Shown here piece by piece: positions 34,919 through 45,167 of a DNA stretch of 64,000 nucleotides. The stretch is taken from assembly GCA_963845445.1 (NCBI GenBank), contig CAWJSE010000003.1, positions 496,001 through 560,000 on the forward strand, given 5' to 3'. Made by a program: the position numbers and the translations under genes. Within the stretch, counting starts at the first letter, position 1. Every line of letters starts with the position of its first letter. The notes under the pieces were generated by a model. The model did no database searches, was not told the DNA's origin, and saw only the letters and a program-made list of their open reading frames with translations. Source of the DNA: JABDBL01 sp963845445 (GTDB lineage Bacteria > Cyanobacteriota > Vampirovibrionia > Obscuribacterales > Obscuribacteraceae).

Positions 34919-36130
34919 TTATTGCTCCGTAAAATCCATAATTTCGTCATAAACTTGTTGGGCGCTTAAATCATTCAAGCAAGCAAGAGTAATAAGTGGG
35001 CATGTTTTTTGAAAGCAAGGCTGGCACTCTAAGTTTAGGGCGATTGAATGACAATTTTTTCCATATGGCCCATTGCGCTTCCAGGGAGTACTGCCCATGA
35101 TACCAATTACTTTGGACTTGCCTACAGCAGAAGCTAAATGAACTGGTCCACTATCAGCACCAATGACGATCTTGGCCTTTTCGAATACTGCCATTAATTC
35201 AAGCAGATTAGTTCTGCCAGTTAGATTAAGAACCGAGCGTTTATCATAACCTATTAGATAGTCTTCCAACTGCTTATTTGTAATGAGGTCCGAATTGCCA
35301 CCGCATATAATTAGTAGACAATTGTTATTAGACAACAATAATTTTCCTAACTCTTGCCATTTGGCAAGTGGCCAAATCTTAGCATCCCAGGTGGTACCAG
35401 GTATCAATATGATGTTTCGTCCGCCTGGGTTAGTAGCCTTAGACAAGGAAAGCCAAGTTCCGACTCTTTCTTTGACATCTTCTGGCACCATCGGTAATGG
35501 AAACTGAGCGGTAAGCCAAGTGGCTGGCACATTGCTACCAATAGTCTCGAACAATTTAACAATAAGCTTGAGGTTCAAATCTACCACGTGCTGATTTGGA
35601 CCAAAATAGTCACCTACATCTACAGGATCGGTGATGAATTTATCCGCCCATTCACGCGTATGGGCAAAGCCGATACGCGTTTTCGCTCCGGATAGCCAAC
35701 ACAAAAGGGCACTTTTCAAAAGCCCTTGGGCATCTATGGCGATGTCATATTTGTATGACCTGAACTCCCGCCAGAATTTGGCTAATGCTTTTAAGGGACT
35801 GGCCTTTACCGCCGCATTTGTTTGTTTAGATTCGATAGACTTGGGAGAAAGTGATTCGGATAGCACCACTCCAAGTGGCGCAGACGCAGATGCCACCATT
35901 TGCTGCAATGCCAAAGATGGTGGCGGGGTCTTTTTGAATAGCGATTTGCCCGGAAATACAATGACGCGGTCTACAGCGGAGTTGTTTTGGAGCAATGGCG
36001 CAGCTAGCTCTTCTACGATCCAGGTTATCTTTGATTCGGGCTGATAGCGCTTTATGGCCGCCGCTAAGGGCAGTGCATGCACCACATCACCCAAGGCGGA
36101 TAGTCTGATAATTAATATTTCTGGTGCCAT
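34919..36130 (-). CDS. Heptosyltransferase (GT9), WaaC-like
   Basis: 403 residues with LIIRLSALGDVVHALPLA at the N-terminus, IDAQGLLKSALL, IILIPGTTWDAKIWP, and IGADSGPVHLASAVGK near the end, the landmarks of lipopolysaccharide heptosyltransferases and closest in layout to heptosyltransferase I. About 45 extra residues near 70-115 (Ala/Ser/Pro-rich) break the N-terminal half. It implies a heptose-containing lipopolysaccharide or glycan, and with the GT9 gene at 21.5 kb gives two such enzymes in this window. Confidence 0.9.
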   Translation of the reverse strand: MAPEILIIRLSALGDVVHALPLAAAIKRYQPESKITWIVEELAAPLLQNNSAVDRVIVFPGKSLFKKTPPPSLALQQMVASASAPLGVVLSESLSPKSIESKQTNAAVKASPLKALAKFWREFRSYKYDIAIDAQGLLKSALLCWLSGAKTRIGFAHTREWADKFITDPVDVGDYFGPNQHVVDLNLKLIVKLFETIGSNVPATWLTAQFPLPMVPEDVKERVGTWLSLSKATNPGGRNIILIPGTTWDAKIWPLAKWQELGKLLLSNNNCLLIICGGNSDLITNKQLEDYLIGYDKRSVLNLTGRTNLLELMAVFEKAKIVIGADSGPVHLASAVGKSKVIGIMGSTPWKRNGPYGKNCHSIALNLECQPCFQKTCPLITLACLNDLSAQQVYDEIMDFTEQ

Positions 36131-36502
36131 AATCCCTTTTGTTTCCCGGCCGGTAATTTTCCTTAACGATTGTGATTTTTTTGATACCAGCCATTAAAAA
36201 TGGTGCCGCACCAAAGGTGGGGCGGCTTTAGAATCATCGATTTTGGCAACTTTTACAGACATATTGAAAAAAGATATACAAATGACTTCCAATTTATAGA
36301 CTTTTTGATAAGATGATAGTGCCACTTTAAGTGGTGGTATTTAGCATAACTGGTCCGGCGTCATCTGTAATACCAGATGTGTTTGGAAAACAATATTGCT
36401 AAACTGCCTTTAGCTTTAGAAAAGCACAAAGTCCCGCATACACGGGCGTGCTGTCTTGCGAATAAATTTATGGTGACAATGGAGACAAAGGAGAAATTTA
36501 AC
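36131..36502. other. Intergenic region, short dyads only
   Basis: 372 bases between divergent genes. It contains a GC-rich imperfect dyad near 36203-36228 and a small inverted repeat (CCACTTTAAGTGG) at 36324-36336, which may be an operator-like site. No gene with a convincing start was seen. Confidence 0.4.
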
Positions 36503-36808
36503 ATGAAAAGAGCCCCAAGAAAACTAGCTAGACCAAAAAGCTCTTCGACAAAGTCGAAGGTAAGCCATAAAGGTATTAAGTTAGTCCGCAAATCTGCGGT
36601 AAAACATTCTGCTAAAGCTAATCGTGCAGCCGCTGCTATGCGTGGAGATGAAAATTACCTACACTTTAGTGGCAAGTTTACTGTACGTTTGCCAAAATCA
36701 CTGCATCACGCTCTTGTTGAAAGAGCTGAGAAAGAAGGCGTAAGTTTAAACCTTTTCGTTACTAACGCTCTTTCAAGAACAGTAGCAGTGCCCAGCAAGA
36801 AAAGATAA
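36503..36808 (+). CDS. HicB-type/RHH DNA-binding protein with basic tail
   Basis: 101 residues. A Lys/Arg/Ser-rich N-terminal half (about 1-45) is followed by a ribbon-helix-helix core (GKFTVRLPKSLHHALVERAE, then GVSLNLFVTNALSRTV), the layout of HicB-family antitoxins and related repressors. ATG 36503 is chosen over 36377 because GGAG lies about 9 bases upstream. No HicA-type toxin is adjacent. The highly basic tail suggests nucleic-acid binding. Confidence 0.75.
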   Translation: MKRAPRKLARPKSSSTKSKVSHKGIKLVRKSAVKHSAKANRAAAAMRGDENYLHFSGKFTVRLPKSLHHALVERAEKEGVSLNLFVTNALSRTVAVPSKKR

Positions 36809-36835
36809 GTAGAACTTAAAACTCATTCTTTGCAT

Positions 36836-36882
36836 ATATAGCAGCAGAGCAAATAGCATATGCCTTTGCTCTGCTGTTATAT
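36836..36882. terminator. Long hairpin after the RHH gene
   Basis: ATATAGCAGCAGAGCAAA pairs with TTTGCTCTGCTGTTATAT (one G-T wobble) across an 11-base loop, an 18-bp stem followed by an AT-rich tract. Its place 28 bases after the stop fits a terminator. Confidence 0.75.
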
Positions 36883-37028
36883 TATTTACTAGATTTAATT
36901 CTTGTGGAATAGTGCCCCTTCGGCTAAATTCTGTTATTGAAAATTACTTGTTTGCACGCAGAAGTTTGACGGTTGCTGCTTGAAAAGGTTAGACTCTTTT
37001 TCGGCCTCTCTGGGTAAGAATATCTGCA

Positions 37029-38228
37029 ATGAATATACCGGTACTGAATCTTCAAGAACAGTTTTCTACTTTAGCCTCTGAGTTAGAACAAGCCATTATG
37101 TCTGTTCTGCGTAGTGGCAATTATATTCTGGGCGAAAAAGGTCTGGAACTAGAAAAAAAAATAGCCAATCTTTGCAGTTGCCAATATGGCATCGGAGTCG
37201 CCAATGGCACTGATGCATTGGAATTGGCACTGTGGGCACTTGATATTGGGCCAGGGGACGAAGTTATTACTCCTTCTTTCACTTTTGCTGCCACAGCGGA
37301 AGCCATTGTTTTGCGCGGCGCTAAACCAGTTTTTGTAGAAGTAGAACCAAATACATTCAATATCGACCCAACAAAAATTGAAGCAGCAATAACAAAGGAC
37401 ACCAAAGCGATTATGCCAGTACATTTGTATGGCATGCCAGCCGATATGACCGCTATTATGGCTTTAGCCAAACAATATTCTTTAAGAGTAATAGAAGACA
37501 ATGCTCAAGCAGTTGGCGCACTTTACAAAGGAAAGCCAACCGGATCTTTTGCGGATGTTTCTTGCATTAGTTTTTATCCAACTAAAAATTTAGGAGCCTG
37601 CGGTGACGCTGGCATGCTAGTGACCAATGACGCGGGTATCGCTGAGCGTTTGCGGAAATTACGGGCACACGGTATGAAGAAACGCTATCACCATGAAGAA
37701 CTCGGAATCAATAGCCGTTTAGATGAATTGCAGGCGGCAATTTTGCTTACCAAATTACCACATCTCTCTAAATGGAATGAAAAAAGGGTTGAATTGGCAA
37801 AAGCATATAACCAGGCTTTGAAGCACCTTACTTGGCTAAATTTGCCTGGTACAATTGATGCCCAAAGCAGTACAACACATGTTTGGCATCAATACACTAT
37901 TGTAGTTAATTTGCCTTCTCTTGGTAATGAAACGCCTGACACTATTCGTGATACCGTGATGGCAAAGCTGGCTGAAAAGGGCATCGGCAGCATGTGTTAT
38001 TATCCAATTCCTCTGCACTTGCAAGAAGCATTTAGTCAGTATGGTTACAAAAGGGGTGATTTGCCCATCACCGAAAAGCTAGCTGAACGTGTAATTTCCT
38101 TACCTATGTATCCTGAGTTAACCGAAGACGCTATTAAAAGAGTAGCAGTCGCTCTGGACAAAATTGGACAAGAAATGCTGGCATTTACAAGCCCGAACCA
38201 AGTTTATACGAACGTGGGATTGGGATGA
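37029..38228 (+). CDS. DegT/DnrJ/EryC1/StrS sugar aminotransferase
   Basis: A PLP enzyme that aminates a nucleotide-linked keto-sugar. The 399 residues show the PVLNLQEQFSTL start, VANGTDALELAL, PVHLYGMPADM, the EDNAQAVGA acid, and the PLP lysine in FYPTKNLGACGDAG. The stop overlaps the start of the acyltransferase gene (ATGA), so amination and N-acylation are probably consecutive steps for one amino sugar, as in FdtB/FdtC or WbpE/WbpD-type pairs. Confidence 0.92.
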   Translation: MNIPVLNLQEQFSTLASELEQAIMSVLRSGNYILGEKGLELEKKIANLCSCQYGIGVANGTDALELALWALDIGPGDEVITPSFTFAATAEAIVLRGAKPVFVEVEPNTFNIDPTKIEAAITKDTKAIMPVHLYGMPADMTAIMALAKQYSLRVIEDNAQAVGALYKGKPTGSFADVSCISFYPTKNLGACGDAGMLVTNDAGIAERLRKLRAHGMKKRYHHEELGINSRLDELQAAILLTKLPHLSKWNEKRVELAKAYNQALKHLTWLNLPGTIDAQSSTTHVWHQYTIVVNLPSLGNETPDTIRDTVMAKLAEKGIGSMCYYPIPLHLQEAFSQYGYKRGDLPITEKLAERVISLPMYPELTEDAIKRVAVALDKIGQEMLAFTSPNQVYTNVGLG

Positions 38229-39001
38229 TGACCAATGACAGTAGTTGTCACGTAAGTATTAATGCTCAAATAGCTAGCAACGCCAAAATAGCACCTTGGG
38301 TCTTTATTGCGGATGGAGTTGTGATCGAAGAGAATGTATCCATAGAACCTGGCGCGATCATTTATGAGAATGTGCACATAGGACGTAATTCGTTCATCGG
38401 CGCTCAGTGCATACTCGGTGAAAGATTACCTGATTATCTAGAGAAGAAGACCTATAATAATCCCACTTTAAGTATTGGTCGAGGAAGTAGAATTCGCTCT
38501 GGCACCATTATTTATGCTGATTGTGTAATGGGAGAAAATTTTCAAACTGGGCATCGAGCAGTAATTCGCGAGCAGAGTATTTTTGGCAATAATTGTGCTT
38601 TCGGAACCTTATCGCAATCTGACGGACACGTAAAAGTAGGCAACAATTGTCGCTTTCACAATAACGTATTTATTTCTACTTATACAACAATCGAAGATGA
38701 TGTACATTTTTATCCTCTCGCTTGCACAGTCGATAGTCTGCATCCGCCTTGCCAGAAAGGGAGGGAGGGTCCTTATTTTGAGAGAGGAGTTATTGTCGGT
38801 GCTAAGGCACTTATTTTGCCACGGGTGCGTATAGGAACAGGCTGTGTTATAGCAGGCGGTTCCATAGTCACCGGCGATGCGCCACCGAATTCAGTACTAG
38901 TTGGCTCTCCCGCACGTGTAGTTAAGAAGCGAGATGAAGTGCGCTGTCAAATAGAAGATCGTCCCGCCTATGAAGTAGCGCTGGAAAAATCAAGTAGCTA
39001 G
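38225..39001 (+). CDS. Left-handed beta-helix (hexapeptide) acyltransferase
   Basis: 258 residues of hexapeptide repeats ([LIV]-G-x4: AQIASNAKIAPWVFIADGVV, IEPGAIIYENVHIGRNSFIG, then GVIVGAKALILPRVRIGTGC) form a left-handed beta-helix. The C-terminal VLVGSPARVVKK is typical of nucleotide-sugar N-acyltransferases. The overlap with the DegT-type aminotransferase points to an amino-sugar substrate. A central non-repetitive loop (GERLPDYLEKK) is an insertion into the helix. Confidence 0.88.
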   Translation: MMTNDSSCHVSINAQIASNAKIAPWVFIADGVVIEENVSIEPGAIIYENVHIGRNSFIGAQCILGERLPDYLEKKTYNNPTLSIGRGSRIRSGTIIYADCVMGENFQTGHRAVIREQSIFGNNCAFGTLSQSDGHVKVGNNCRFHNNVFISTYTTIEDDVHFYPLACTVDSLHPPCQKGREGPYFERGVIVGAKALILPRVRIGTGCVIAGGSIVTGDAPPNSVLVGSPARVVKKRDEVRCQIEDRPAYEVALEKSSS

Positions 39002-39033
39002 TAAATTAAGGTTATCTTTGGAGGAATCATATC

Positions 39034-39645
39034 TTGTTGCACCAACTCATCGATCCCATCTTGCAATTGGTGAAAGACACAATAGCTAGCTGGGGATACG
39101 CAGGTATTGTAATTATGATGGCTATTGAGTCAGCCAATATACCTTTACCCAGTGAAGCTATCATGCCAACAGCTGGACTGTTAGTCCAGCAACATAAGCT
39201 AAATTTTCATTTGGCTGCTTTAGCTGGTGCTTTCGGTTGCCTGCTAGGCTCAATTCCCTCTTACTGGCTAGGCTTAATTGGTGGCAGACCATTTCTACAG
39301 AAATACGGGCGCTACCTTCTTCTGCGAGAACACGATTTGGAGACAGCCGACCGCTGGGTAGACCGTTATGGTGATTTTGCGTTCTTTATCTGCCGGATGT
39401 TGCCTGTTATCAGAACATTTATTTCCTTTCCAGCAGGAGTTTTAAGAGCTCATTTCGCGCTGTTTTGTCTTCTGACCTTTTTGGGCTCCTGGATTTGGTG
39501 CTATTTTCTTACGTGGGTCGGTATCAAATTTGGTGAAAACTTAGAAAGCTTTGTGATTATATGGCACAAATTTGACCTGGCAATAGTCGCATTTTTGGCT
39601 GCGGGATTTATCTACTATCTAATCCACCACTTCCGTGGAAAATAA
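39034..39645 (+). CDS. DedA-family membrane protein
   Basis: DedA proteins are polytopic proteins linked to lipid (undecaprenyl-phosphate or phospholipid) transport across the inner membrane. The 203 residues have the family signature ESANIPLPSEAIMPTAG, the re-entrant segment, FFICRMLPVIRTFISFPAG and GSWIWC. Start is TTG 39034 with GGAGG about 9 bases upstream. Following the sugar-modifying pair, it may be part of the same transcript. Confidence 0.92.
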   Translation: MLHQLIDPILQLVKDTIASWGYAGIVIMMAIESANIPLPSEAIMPTAGLLVQQHKLNFHLAALAGAFGCLLGSIPSYWLGLIGGRPFLQKYGRYLLLREHDLETADRWVDRYGDFAFFICRMLPVIRTFISFPAGVLRAHFALFCLLTFLGSWIWCYFLTWVGIKFGENLESFVIIWHKFDLAIVAFLAAGFIYYLIHHFRGK

Positions 39646-39651
39646 ATTTTT

Positions 39652-40035
39652 CTAAGGCGATTTTTTGTACTGGCGTCTGCGCGTGTCAGCTCTTATCTGA
39701 AGAAGATTATCCAACGAGGCATGACGTTCTGGTCCATCCCACCTTTTCAACCACTCCTCGACCGCCTGCTGAATCATGCCACTTTTGTCAGGTGAATGAG
39801 TACCGTAAAGGCGTTTAAGTTCCAACCAAATAGACTGCAGTGCGGCTAATTGGTGAGCGGGTAATTTGATTGTATAGGCCACATACTTATCATCAACATA
39901 TGTTCTTTGAGGAATTTTTAATTGGCTGCTATCCTCCTGTTCCACGAACTGATCGTCTGGCTGCGTGGCGGAGGAGGCTCCAGAACCATGGTCGGATGAG
40001 ACCCAGCTAGCCTCAGTATCGTGTTCGTCACTCAT
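39652..40035 (-). CDS. Small protein with possible RHH domain
   Basis: 127 residues. The N-terminal 45 are acidic, Ser/Asp/Gln-rich and probably disordered. The C-terminal part (YTIKLPAHQLAALQSIWLE, then SPDKSGMIQQAVEEWLKRW) has the strand-helix-helix pattern of ribbon-helix-helix proteins. DNA binding is likely but unproven. Convergent with DedA after 6 bases. Confidence 0.55.
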   Translation of the reverse strand: MSDEHDTEASWVSSDHGSGASSATQPDDQFVEQEDSSQLKIPQRTYVDDKYVAYTIKLPAHQLAALQSIWLELKRLYGTHSPDKSGMIQQAVEEWLKRWDGPERHASLDNLLQIRADTRRRQYKKSP

Positions 40036-40254
40036 TTCGCCCTGTCCTCTGGACCCAACCTTAAAGTTATTCCAAGTTTACTCAATTTTGCTACATGTCA
40101 TTTTGACCCATCAGACAATATTATAGGATTAGATTTTAGAATTGCTTGTCAGAGAAGTTAAGCAAATTGATAAAATGTCCTGTAAATAACTTTATTGGCA
40201 GTTTTTCGAGTAAATTCGTATTTTGTTTGTTACAGCAGAAATTGGATAGCGTTT

Positions 40255-40941
40255 ATGTTCCAAGACATTATCAGGTTAACTGTTCAAAGGATTTTTAACG
40301 ATAAGATCTTGCTTGGTTTACTTATCGTTTGTTTACTGGGATTTTTTGTGGGCGGTTTTAATCACAAAGATGAACCGCCATTAGCAATTAAGGGCATGGA
40401 GACTGCTGCTCCTACCGCGAGCAATCCAAGCAGCAATGGGGCTGCTCCTCCCGTTAGCAGTCCAAATAGTAACGCCTTCGTTCAACCGCATCCGGCGGCA
40501 CAACCTGGAGCAAGTAATTATGCTAAGGCTGCTGGACTATCTCCTAGCTTAGCGGTGGATTTTGTGAAATGGTGGATGAAAGCCGCCATGGATTATTCGC
40601 AACAATCAGCTGCTCAAAGCCATGAAGCAGCCTCTAATTGGATGAGTCCTGAAGCCTATAAGGCTTTCACAGAGGCTTTTTGGACTCCGAATCTAGCGGA
40701 GCAAATAGGATCGGGTACAACAGTAGGAGCCTTCCAACCCATTTCAGTACAAGCCGAAGCGGTGAATCCTGATCACTCTATTGTGGTCGGTTTAACCGGT
40801 ACACTTGTTTTGCAGGCAGCCAATGCTCAGCCGGTCTCCAGCCAAATTCAAATAGATGTCTTGGTCCGCAAGGGCGATACAGGACTAAGAATTACAGGAA
40901 TAAATAATCGAATCAATACTCTCAGTCCTTCAGTATATTGA
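40255..40941 (+). CDS. Single-pass membrane protein with Pro/Ser linker and NTF2-like end
   Basis: 228 residues: a membrane helix (about 17-34), a Pro/Ser/Ala/Asn-rich linker (about 40-90), then an alpha+beta domain (VDFVKWWMKAAMDYSQQSAA, then SVQAEAVNPDHSIVVGLTG and IQIDVLVRKGD) that looks NTF2/VirB8-like in layout. ATG 40255 is preferred to a TTG at 40195. No secretion-system neighbours. Function unknown; the fold call is tentative. Confidence 0.5.
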   Translation: MFQDIIRLTVQRIFNDKILLGLLIVCLLGFFVGGFNHKDEPPLAIKGMETAAPTASNPSSNGAAPPVSSPNSNAFVQPHPAAQPGASNYAKAAGLSPSLAVDFVKWWMKAAMDYSQQSAAQSHEAASNWMSPEAYKAFTEAFWTPNLAEQIGSGTTVGAFQPISVQAEAVNPDHSIVVGLTGTLVLQAANAQPVSSQIQIDVLVRKGDTGLRITGINNRINTLSPSVY

Positions 40942-41139
40942 GATCTAATTTGGATTAAAGTTACAGAGCGGTTTATTTGGCATTTACAAAGCCAGCCTGA
41001 GAACGCCACTATTAATTGATTTGTGCCTGCTTGTTTAAGTAAAGCATTTGAAGGCTGCTTCTTGACCACACAAATATGCTATATTAGCCATCCAATTTGG
41101 CCCACTTATTGTGCTTTACCGTGCCTTTCTCTAAATTAT

Positions 41140-41212
<73 letters not shown>

Positions 41213-41239
41213 TTTCATTTATTTCCACATTATTTATCC

Positions 41240-42702
41240 ATGAAAAACTATTTGCATCACCTGTTAATAATTTTTTTCAGCTATTTTGCGGGTGGGTTGA
41301 ACGTGCTGGCAGCAGTGGATTCGGAGAAAGCCGACAATAGCTTCATTGTTAAACCGTATCTGCAGCTTGGCAATCATCCCTCGGCTGAGAAATCAGAGAG
41401 CTTAGAGCTCTTATGGGTGCCTGCAGATGCTCAAGGCTCATGGGAAGTACAAACCAAGTCTCGCGGTCAAGCAAAATGGTCTAGGCAAAAACCAGCACAT
41501 AAAAACATTCTTTTGTATTCAGTCCCTGAAAAAATGTATCTCTTGGATAATTCTATTGACGGCCTGGAACCGGGTGAAAAATTCAAATATAAAGTGAGCA
41601 AGGGCGGCAAGGAGCTTTTTACTGGTGAAAGTGTGGCACGCAAAACCGAAGAGCAGCCTTTTCGCTTTGTTTTGTTCGGCGACACCGGTGCTGATACATT
41701 GTCAGAAAAAAAAGTTGTTTATCAGAGCTATTTAAAGAAGCCGGACTTTCTGGTCATATTAGGTGACATAACTTATAATTCTGGACGTTTATCCGAATAC
41801 CTTGGAAAGTTATTCCCCATATTTAGTAGCTCAACGGCGTCAGCCCAAGTAGGCGCTCCTCTTCTGCAATCGACAGTCACATTACCCGTTATCGGAAACC
41901 ATGATATTGCATATGGTGCCAATAAAAGCGGCATCAATTTCGATCAGATGAGAGATGCTCTGGCTTTCTATCAAATCTGGTCAGCACCACTAAATGGTCC
42001 GCTTAAGGACAAGAGTGAGAAAGATATACCAAAATTACTAGGTAGCCAAGAAAACGTCGCCAGGTACTTAGAATCAACTGACGGGCGTTACCCTGAAATG
42101 TCCAACTACTCATTCGATTACGGCAATAGCCACTGGCTAATTTTAGATGCTAACCCCTATATGAATTGGACCAATCAAAAACTGAGAAACTGGGTAAGGC
42201 AAGATTTAACGGTCAACAAAGACAAAACCTGGAAATTTGTTTGTTTTCACCAGCCCGGTTTTAGTATTGATAAAGCGCATAGTAATGAGCAACGCATGCG
42301 TCTATTGAGCGATATATTTCAAGATTGTAAGGTCGACATGGTTTTTTCTGGTCACGCGCACAACTATCAAAAAACTTTCCCAATGTTATTTCGGCCTTTA
42401 AGAAAGGACGGCAATCCAATTGGCAATGCAGATGGTACTGTAAGCGGTACTTTTGTGCTAGATAAATTATTTGACGGTAAAAGAATCTTCATCCAAACGG
42501 TGTGATATACATAGTCTCGGGGGGCGGAGGAGCGGCACTTTATGGTGCTGCAACCAATTTATCGGATGCGACTACCTTTACTGATAAATTTAATGGTTCG
42601 ACACATTCATTGACGCTCTGCGAGGTCAATCGAAATGAGTTTAAATTGAGCCAAATTTCTGAGGATGGAGAGTTAATCGACTCTTTCAAAATTCAAAAAT
42701 AA
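41240..42702 (+). pseudogene. Exported metallophosphoesterase (purple acid phosphatase-like); frame broken by one base
   Basis: A signal peptide is followed by a fibronectin-like beta domain and a calcineurin-type phosphoesterase core with LFGDTGAD, ILGDITYNSG, VIGNHDI, CFHQPGFS and SGHAHNYQKTF, the binuclear metal-site motifs. The frame stops at 42505 after GKRIFIQTV, but the next frame (42502-42702) gives VIYIVSGGGGAALYG, which is the expected strand of this family. AAA at 42495-42497 with one more A joins them as QNGVIYIVSGGGG. The start at 41240 is used because the longer frame runs into tRNA-Phe. Intact function is likely if the indel is an error. Confidence 0.85.
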
Positions 42703-42756
42703 GATAAGAACATCTAGACGTATGTGGTTTAAAAGGAAAGGAGCTCTCTATAGACA

Positions 42757-43080
42757 ATGAATACTGTTCCTGTGTGTAGTATAAGCATTTTAGTTTTTGC
42801 AGTGCTCGTGCTCGTTGGTGGCATAATGGGATATAAGAAAGCCCAGAGCAAGCCTTCATTGATTGCCGGTATTGTAAGCGCCACTTCTCTTGGCTATTGT
42901 TATTGGCAAAGCCAGACCAGTCCCATTTATGCATTCAAATTGGCTTTTGCATTGATTGGTGCTTTAGACGGAGTCTTTCTCGTTCGTCTATTCAAGACAA
43001 AGAAATTTATGCCTTCTGGATTAATGCTGATTTTATGTGTTATCGAGCAAATAGAACTTTATTTAACTATGGTTCGCTAA
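42757..43080 (+). CDS. TMEM14-family small membrane protein
   Basis: 107 residues with the TMEM14 signature GGIMGYKKAQSKPSLIAG and four hydrophobic segments. In eukaryotes TMEM14 members help move haem precursors or fatty acids; the bacterial role is unknown. Its start has a GGAAAGGAG-like site. The gene follows the phosphatase by 54 bases. Confidence 0.82.
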   Translation: MNTVPVCSISILVFAVLVLVGGIMGYKKAQSKPSLIAGIVSATSLGYCYWQSQTSPIYAFKLAFALIGALDGVFLVRLFKTKKFMPSGLMLILCVIEQIELYLTMVR

Positions 43081-44252
43081 AATTTAGCCTGCCAAAGTTT
43101 TTCTCTAGCTGCCTCTAAAGTTTCTTGCTTGCGACTAAAACAAAAACGAACAAATGCATTAGCTTGTCGTGATTTGCTAGAAAAAAAGGTTGAGCCTGGA
43201 ATAGTTGCTACACCTATTTTTTCAAGCAAATGCTTGGCAAAGTCGATATCACTGACAAAATTATATTTGGACACTTCAGAAAAAATATAATAAGCACCGT
43301 CCGGCTTGCAATAAGGCATATCGATTTTGTCCAATGTTTCCATCATATAATGGCGCTTAGTAGCGTATTCTTGCGCTAGATCTAGATAAAAGGAGGTTGG
43401 CAAATTTATGCCTTGCACTGCTGCCCTTTGTAATGGTGCGGGAGCGGCGATAGTAAGAAAGTCATGTACTTTGCGAATAGCGGTAGTAATTACTGGATTA
43501 GCGATTGCCCAACCTAAGCGCCAGCCGGTTAAGCTATATGTTTTTGAAAGACCGGTTATTGTAATGGTTAAATCACGCATGTCTGGCAAGCTCGCTGGAT
43601 GTATATGGCGAGCACCGTCATATAAGATATGTTCATAGATTTCATCAGTGATCATAAACACGCCCCACTTCTGACAAAGCTCGGCTATCATCGTAAGTTC
43701 GGCAGTAGTGAAAACTCTGCCAGTAGGATTATGCGGCGTATTTACTATTATTGCTCTTGTTTTATCACTGAAAGTCTGGCGCAATTCGTCAGGATCAAAC
43801 TGCCAGCGCGGGGGCTTAAGTTGAACATGACGAACTACAGCTCCACATAAAATAGTCTGAGGGAGATAGTTTTCATAATAAGGTTCAAAAACAATAATTT
43901 CCTCGCCGGGATCTACCAAAGCCATAATGCTAGCCATTAAAGCTTCCGTAGTACCACAAGTAACTGTAATTTCAGTTTCTGGATCGATGGAAAAGCCCAA
44001 AGCAGCTGAATATTTTTCAGCTAATGCTTGCCGCAAGAGCTTATCACCAAAGGTAATTGGGTATTGGTTGATGTCATCCAGGATAGCTTTGACAGCAGCG
44101 TCTTTTAATTCTGGAGGACAAGGGAAATCTGGCACTCCCTGTCCGAGGTTGACTGCATTATGCTTGACGGCCAATTGCGTCATTTCGCGTATGACCGATT
44201 CTGTAAATTGGTCAGTCTTTTTGGAGTTGACTTGTCTCACTTTACTACTCAT
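43077..44252 (-). CDS. PLP-dependent class I aminotransferase
   Basis: 391 residues of fold type I: NLGQGVPDFPCP, VTCGTTEALMAS, NTPHNPTGRVF, DEIYEHILYD, the PLP lysine in GLSKTYSLTGWRLGW, and FVRFCFSR with the carboxylate-binding arginine. The layout is closest to methionine/kynurenine-type aminotransferases (YbdL, KAT). The amino donor cannot be settled from sequence. It converges with TMEM14 (4-base overlap at the stops). Confidence 0.92.
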   Translation of the reverse strand: MSSKVRQVNSKKTDQFTESVIREMTQLAVKHNAVNLGQGVPDFPCPPELKDAAVKAILDDINQYPITFGDKLLRQALAEKYSAALGFSIDPETEITVTCGTTEALMASIMALVDPGEEIIVFEPYYENYLPQTILCGAVVRHVQLKPPRWQFDPDELRQTFSDKTRAIIVNTPHNPTGRVFTTAELTMIAELCQKWGVFMITDEIYEHILYDGARHIHPASLPDMRDLTITITGLSKTYSLTGWRLGWAIANPVITTAIRKVHDFLTIAAPAPLQRAAVQGINLPTSFYLDLAQEYATKRHYMMETLDKIDMPYCKPDGAYYIFSEVSKYNFVSDIDFAKHLLEKIGVATIPGSTFFSSKSRQANAFVRFCFSRKQETLEAAREKLWQAKF

Positions 44253-44322
44253 TTATAATAAACTCTATATCTATTAAGATGGTTGGGTCGATTTAAACGT
44301 AAAACAGGAACATTATCGCACC

Positions 44323-45167
44323 GTGCGCTACGCAATTCCAACCTTATTTCTAATTCTTGCTCTTTTGGTCTTAAGAAGCTGGTTCATAGAAGCCCAGCAA
44401 ATGACTCCCGAGAAGGAAGCGATTTCATTTCTCTCAGATATTCAATCAGGAAATGTAAGCAAGGTTGTCAGACATTTTGGCACAAATGTCTGCCATTGCC
44501 CTAAGAAAAAAGGCTGGGGTGCATATTTAGCGTATCAAACAGACGAGGAGCCCAATCTTGCCTTCTTGCTTGGTCATCCTTTTAAAATTGATCACATCAG
44601 TAAAATATTAGTTCCCAGTGCTCCGCAAGCTCATCATGGAGTACCTTGGGAGGCGCCAGAAGATTATTTAGTCAATGTCCGAATTAGTTTCGATAAAAAT
44701 AAATATAGTCCTTTTTTTATACCCTTATTTATGGCTTATGGCAAAACAATAACCAATAAAGATCTAGAAACTTTCGTAGTCCATCCGGACTATGAGTCCT
44801 GGAAGAGTTTTACTTTGCGCCAAAGAGCCAGACTGGAAGAGGGTGCCATCAAATTCAATACTAGCAATATAGACCAGGATGTCCGTGCCGAGTTTAAATT
44901 CTTAGAATCTACGCCCGAGAAAAAGTTGACAAGCAAGCCAGCTGGTATTTTTCCCCTAAAGATGCGGGTCCTGTCCTGATGCCTAATGGCAAGTTATTGA
45001 GCGCAGAACAGATAAGCAATAAACTGCCTCATTTAATAAACACCACTATCCAATTAAAAGTAGTTCGTGCGGCCAAACTGCAGCCCTGGTCAATTGCAGA
45101 GTTTGCTTTTAAGGACCCTGTCCTTGAAAAAAGTGATGGAGAATTTATAAAACTTTCGGAGCGCTGA
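44323..45167 (+). pseudogene. Exported unknown protein; frame broken by one base
   Basis: The first frame (GTG 44323 to 44979) has a signal peptide or membrane helix (about 3-18), then a mixed polar region with CHCPKKKGWGAYLAYQTD. It ends in a nonsense tail; the second frame (to 45167) continues as KDAGPVLMPNGKLLSAEQIS, and the GAGAAAAAG run at 44918-44925 with one extra A joins them. No family recognised. Its 3' end overlaps the large CPBP gene by 23 bases in opposite orientation. Confidence 0.6.
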
